From JBDLRH01 sp039800165 (GTDB taxonomy: Bacteria; Pseudomonadota; Gammaproteobacteria; Burkholderiales; Burkholderiaceae_C), in assembly GCA_039800165.1 (NCBI GenBank), contig JBDLRH010000161.1, forward strand, positions 1 to 12,381: a stretch of 12,381 nucleotides of DNA. Direction: 5' to 3'. Positions 9,674 to 12,381 of this stretch are shown here, piece after piece; within the stretch, counting starts at the first letter, position 1; each line of letters starts with the position of its first letter. The notes under the pieces were generated by a model, which had not been told where the DNA came from, ran no database searches, and saw nothing but the letters and a program-made list of their open reading frames with translations. The position numbers and the translations under genes were made by a program.

Positions 9674-10939
9674 TCAGGCGGTCTTGGCCGACTCGCGGTA
9701 GACCAGCAGCGGCGGCTTGTTTTCTTCGATCGTGGACTCGTCGATCACGACCTTGTCCACGTTGTCCTGGTTGGGCAGGTCGAACATGGTGTCCAGCAAG
9801 GCCTGCTCGAGGATGGAGCGCAAGCCGCGTGCGCCGGTCTTGCGCGCCAGCGCCTTGCGCGCGATCGCCCGCAGCGCGCTCGGGCGGATCTCCAGGTCCA
9901 CGCCTTCCATCGCGAGCAGCTTGCCGTACTGCTTGACCAGTGCGTTCTTCGGCTCGGTGAGGATCTGCACCAGCGCCTCTTCGGTCAGCTCGGCCAGCGT
10001 GGCCACCACCGGCAGGCGCCCCACCAGCTCGGGGATCAGGCCGAACTTGATCAGGTCCTCGGGCTCCACGTCGCCAAACACTTCGGTCAGGCTGCGGCTG
10101 GCCTTGCTGCGCACCGCCGCGCCAAAGCCGATGCCCGAAGCCTCGGTACGCGCCTCGATCACCTTCTCGAGGCCGGCAAACGCGCCGCCGCAGATGAAAA
10201 GGATGTTGGTGGTGTCGATCTGCAGGAAGTCCTGGTTGGGGTGCTTGCGCCCGCCCTGCGGCGGCACGCTGGCCATGGTGCCCTCCACCAGCTTGAGCAG
10301 CGCCTGCTGCACGCCCTCGCCCGACACGTCGCGGGTGATGCTGGGGTTGTCGGACTTGCGCGAGATCTTGTCGATCTCGTCGATGTAGACGATGCCGCGC
10401 TGGGCCCGCTCGACGTCGTAGTTGCAGTTCTGCAGCAGCTTCTGGATGATGTTCTCGACGTCTTCGCCCACATAGCCGGCTTCGGTGAGCGTGGTCGCAT
10501 CGGCCATCACGAACGGCACATCGAGCATGCGCGCCATGGTCTGCGCCAGCAGCGTCTTGCCCGACCCGGTGGGCCCGATCAGCAGGATGTTGCTCTTGGA
10601 GAGCTCGACCTCGTCCTTCTTGCCCTTTTCCTTGTGCTTGAGCCGCTTGTAGTGGTTGTAGACCGCCACCGCCAGCGAGCGCTTGGCCAGGTCCTGGCCG
10701 ATCACGTAGTGGTCGAGGTTGCCCTTGAGTTGCGCCGGCGTGGGCAGGTCACCGCGCGCCTCGCCGCTGGCGGCGTCGGCGGGCACCTCATCGCGGATGA
10801 TCTCGTTGCACAGGTCGATGCATTCATCGCAGATGAACACCGACGGGCCGGCGATGAGCTTCTTGACCTCGTGCTGGCTCTTGCCGCAAAAGGAGCAGTA
10901 CAGGGTCTTCTCGCCGGTGGAGCCTTTTTTGTCGGCCAT
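9674..10939 (-). CDS. clpX: ATP-dependent Clp protease ATP-binding subunit ClpX
   Basis: AAA+ unfoldase, a hexamer that recognises tagged substrates and feeds them to ClpP. The 421 residues begin with a zinc-binding domain (Cys15, Cys18, Cys37, Cys40). The ATPase core has Walker A GPTGSGKT (122-129), pore loop GYVG (155-158), Walker B IVYIDEID (183-190), the RKH loop (231-233), the ClpP-docking GIGF loop (269-272) and sensor GARGLRS (369-375). All functional loops are intact. ATG 10939 opens the protein at the normal position; the ribosome site is weak (TGAG). It follows clpP after 135 bases and precedes lon, the usual proteobacterial order. Confidence 0.98.
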   Translation of the reverse strand: MADKKGSTGEKTLYCSFCGKSQHEVKKLIAGPSVFICDECIDLCNEIIRDEVPADAASGEARGDLPTPAQLKGNLDHYVIGQDLAKRSLAVAVYNHYKRLKHKEKGKKDEVELSKSNILLIGPTGSGKTLLAQTMARMLDVPFVMADATTLTEAGYVGEDVENIIQKLLQNCNYDVERAQRGIVYIDEIDKISRKSDNPSITRDVSGEGVQQALLKLVEGTMASVPPQGGRKHPNQDFLQIDTTNILFICGGAFAGLEKVIEARTEASGIGFGAAVRSKASRSLTEVFGDVEPEDLIKFGLIPELVGRLPVVATLAELTEEALVQILTEPKNALVKQYGKLLAMEGVDLEIRPSALRAIARKALARKTGARGLRSILEQALLDTMFDLPNQDNVDKVVIDESTIEENKPPLLVYRESAKTA

Positions 10940-10981
10940 GAGCTCAGTGATGTGGCGCCCGCGTGTGCAGGCATGTCGGCC

Positions 10982-10987
10982 ATGATA
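10982..10987 (-). promoter_or_regulatory. Candidate -10 box for clpX
   Basis: TATCAT on the minus strand, 43 bases before the clpX ATG, the best -10 match in the 135-base clpP-clpX spacer. No acceptable -35 is seen. Unlike the regions before clpP and lon, no sigma-32 pattern was found here, so clpX may depend on readthrough from clpP. Confidence 0.25.
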
Positions 10988-11074
10988 CCGAAACGCAGTG
11001 CGCCTGCGGCACCGCGAAAGGCACGCGGCCCGCCCTGCGTGTACGCCGGGTGAGGGCCGCGTGGCGCGCGTGCA

Positions 11075-11683
11075 TCAAGCGCGCTTTTCGATGACCTGAT
11101 CCACCAGGCCGTAGTCCTTGGCCTCGGCAGCCGACAGGTAGTAGTCGCGCTCGGTGTCGTTCTGGATCTTCTCCAGCGGCTGGCCGGTGCGGTCGGCCAG
11201 GATCTTGTTGAGCTGCTCGCGCGTCTTGAGGATCTCGCGGGCGTGGATCTCGATCTCGGTGGCCTGGCCCTGGGTGCCGCCCAGCGGCTGGTGAATCATC
11301 ACCTTCGAATTGGGCAGGCAAAAGCGCTTGCCCTTCTCGCCCGCGGCCAGCAAGAAGGCTCCCATGCTGGCGGCCATGCCGATACACAGCGTGGACACCG
11401 AGGGCTTGATGAAATTCATCGTGTCGTAGATCGCCATGCCGGCGCTGACCGAGCCGCCCGGCGAGTTGATGTACAGCGAGATGTCCTTGTCGGGGTTCTC
11501 GCTTTCAAGGAACAGCAGTTGCGCGACCACCAGGTTGGCGGTCTGGTCGTTGACCGGGCCGACAAGGAAAATCACGCGCTCCTTGAGCAGGCGCGAGTAG
11601 ATGTCGTACGACCGCTCGCCGCGGCCGGACTGCTCGATGACCATCGGAATCAGGCCCAGGGCCTGGGTCTCAAGTGCGCTCAT
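11075..11683 (-). CDS. clpP: ATP-dependent Clp protease proteolytic subunit ClpP
   Basis: Serine peptidase forming a double-heptamer chamber, working with ClpX. The 202-residue precursor keeps the triad Ser106 (GMAASMGA), His131 (HQPLGG) and Asp180 (TERDYY), with the same spacings (25 and 49) as E. coli ClpP. A short N-terminal propeptide is expected to be removed near residues 8-11, before LIPMVIEQ; the site is inferred by comparison. ATG 11683 is chosen because AGGAG (11689-11693) lies 5 bases upstream; the frame is open to 11746 but that extension has no family match. It lies between tig and clpX on the same strand and is preceded by a sigma-32-type promoter. Confidence 0.98.
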   Translation of the reverse strand: MSALETQALGLIPMVIEQSGRGERSYDIYSRLLKERVIFLVGPVNDQTANLVVAQLLFLESENPDKDISLYINSPGGSVSAGMAIYDTMNFIKPSVSTLCIGMAASMGAFLLAAGEKGKRFCLPNSKVMIHQPLGGTQGQATEIEIHAREILKTREQLNKILADRTGQPLEKIQNDTERDYYLSAAEAKDYGLVDQVIEKRA

Positions 11684-11688
11684 TCTTT

Positions 11689-11693
11689 CTCCT
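11689..11693 (-). promoter_or_regulatory. Ribosome binding site of clpP
   Basis: AGGAG on the minus strand, 5 bases before the ATG at 11683. It fixes this start over the longer open frame beginning at 11746. Confidence 0.8.
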
Positions 11694-11719
11694 GGAAACG
11701 GGGGGCGTACGCTGCAAGC

Positions 11720-11747
11720 AAATGGGGCCTGAGCGACGCGGCTCAAG
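11720..11747 (-). promoter_or_regulatory. Sigma-32 (heat-shock) promoter of clpP
   Basis: On the minus strand the -35 is CTTGAGC (11747-11741; 5 of 7 to CTTGAAA). After 13 bases the -10 is CCCCATTT (11727-11720), a perfect match to CCCCATNT. It ends 36 bases before the clpP ATG. The spacer equals that of the lon promoter in this window. Confidence 0.65.
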
Positions 11748-11754
11748 CCCCATT
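11721..11754. other. Interrupted hairpin between tig and clpP, coinciding with the clpP promoter
   Basis: AATGGGGC (11721-11728) pairs with GCCCCATT (11747-11754) and TGAGC (11730-11734) with GCTCA (11741-11745) around one mismatch and a 6-base loop. Only three T follow on the minus strand, so as a tig terminator it is weak. Its arms coincide with the -10 and -35 of the sigma-32-type promoter, and a CACAAT (11757-11752) could serve as a second, vegetative -10. It may be a terminator, an operator or both. Confidence 0.45.
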
Positions 11755-11765
11755 GTGAAGGATTT

Positions 11766-11788
11766 GGGCCGCCGCTTCGGGCCGCCGC
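11766..11788. repeat. Short direct repeat after tig
   Basis: GGGCCGCCGC occurs twice (11766-11775 and 11779-11788), separated by TTC, just past the tig stop codon. Such a short GC-rich duplication may be chance or replication slippage. Confidence 0.4.
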
Positions 11789-11797
11789 GCAGTGGCC

Positions 11798-12381
11798 TCA
11801 GCCCTGGCCCATCAGCTCGTCGAAGCCCAGTGTCTTGTCCACGGCCTTGGCCTTGGACAGCACGAATTCGGTGACGTTGTTTTCGATCACCATCGCCTCG
11901 ACCTCGGCCAGGCGGCGGTTGTCGCCGTAGTACCAGCGCACCACCTCGGCCGGCTTCTCGTAGCTCGATGCAAGCTCGTCGATGTGGGCCTTGATCTGCT
12001 CGGGCTTGGCCTGCAGTTCATTGGCGCGCACCAGCTCGGCCACCACCAGGCCCAGGCGCACGCGGCGCTCGGCTTGCGGGCGGAACAGCTCGTTCGGGAT
12101 CGGCGCCTTGTCGGCGTCCTTGATGCCGCGCTGCTTGAGGTCGGCGCGGGCGCCTTCGATCATGCGGTCAAGCTCGGCCTGCACGCTGCTCTTGGGCAGG
12201 TCGAGTTCGGCGTTGGCCACCAGCGCGTCCATCACCGCGCCCTTGTTGCGCGAGATCAGGCGGAACTTGAGCTCGCGCTCCAGGTTCTTGCGGATGTCCT
12301 CGCGCAGCGCCTGCACCGTGGCGCCTTCGACGCCCAGCGTCTTGGCAAAGGCGTCGTCCACCGTCGGCAGGTGGGCGGCCT
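11798..12381 (-). CDS. tig: Trigger factor (partial, C-terminal part)
   Basis: Ribosome-associated chaperone that binds emerging nascent chains. Only the last 194 codons are present; the frame is open through the right edge, so the ribosome-binding and peptidyl-prolyl isomerase domains lie outside. The visible part is the C-terminal substrate-binding body. It begins at LPTVDDAFAKTLG, typical of the segment after the isomerase domain, continues through a helical, charged region with ELFRPQAERRVRLGLVVAEL, and ends ENNVTEFVLSKAKAVDKTLGFDEL. The GTG at 12361 is an internal valine codon, not the start. It lies upstream of clpP in the same direction with 114 bases between. Confidence 0.93.
   Translation of the reverse strand, partial: AAHLPTVDDAFAKTLGVEGATVQALREDIRKNLERELKFRLISRNKGAVMDALVANAELDLPKSSVQAELDRMIEGARADLKQRGIKDADKAPIPNELFRPQAERRVRLGLVVAELVRANELQAKPEQIKAHIDELASSYEKPAEVVRWYYGDNRRLAEVEAMVIENNVTEFVLSKAKAVDKTLGFDELMGQG

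Noticed and set aside
9557..11053. 498-codon plus-strand open frame opposite clpX
   Set aside because: Low-complexity mirror of clpX, with no family match and no ribosome site of note.
11684..11746. N-terminal extension of clpP to 11746
   Set aside because: It would begin within or beside the promoter-like sequence and lacks family similarity; ATG 11683 has a strong ribosome site.

Overview
The window is an ordinary stretch of chromosome from a high-GC Gram-negative bacterium, most likely a betaproteobacterium of the order Burkholderiales (Comamonadaceae or a close relative). This is inferred from the strong G/C third-position codon use, the adjacent tig-clpP-clpX-lon cluster, -10 boxes of the TACAAT/CACAAT type, and a DUF6806-type protein of a kind I know mainly from that order. 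I see no phage, transposon, CRISPR array or obviously foreign DNA, and no clearly undescribed multi-gene system. The points worth a second look are regulatory and arrangement details.

Left part (1-4612): acs (acetyl-CoA synthetase, minus strand) ends in a hairpin that covers its own stop codon and is followed by a T-rich run, then about 180 bases of hairpin-rich non-coding DNA at the window edge. Divergent from acs, across a 249-base intergenic region, lie a small UPF0114/YqhA-type membrane protein and, 34 bases on, a class I fumarate hydratase. Acs feeds acetyl-CoA into the TCA cycle in which fumarase works, so this end is central carbon metabolism; shared control is only a guess.

Middle part (4618-7060): all on the minus strand. 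Reading 5' to 3' there is an A/T-rich promoter region with a 9+9 base dyad, tRNA-Gly(GCC), a strong terminator-shaped hairpin, tRNA-Cys(GCA), tRNA-Leu(UAA), and then with almost no spacer a DUF6806-type gene and a UMF1/Atg22-like MFS transporter. The transporter converges on fumarase with only 5 bases between the two stop codons. The order Gly-Cys-Leu is that of the glyW-cysT-leuZ operon of E. coli.

Right part (7106-12381): the protein quality-control cluster, transcribed on the minus strand as tig (only its 3' part is present), clpP, clpX, lon. Trigger factor folds nascent chains, ClpX unfolds substrates for the ClpP peptidase, and Lon degrades misfolded proteins. Both clpP and lon are preceded by good matches to the sigma-32 heat-shock promoter with the same 13-base spacer; clpX has no such match. 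All complete enzymes keep their catalytic residues, and no frameshift or truncation is visible except where tig leaves the window.
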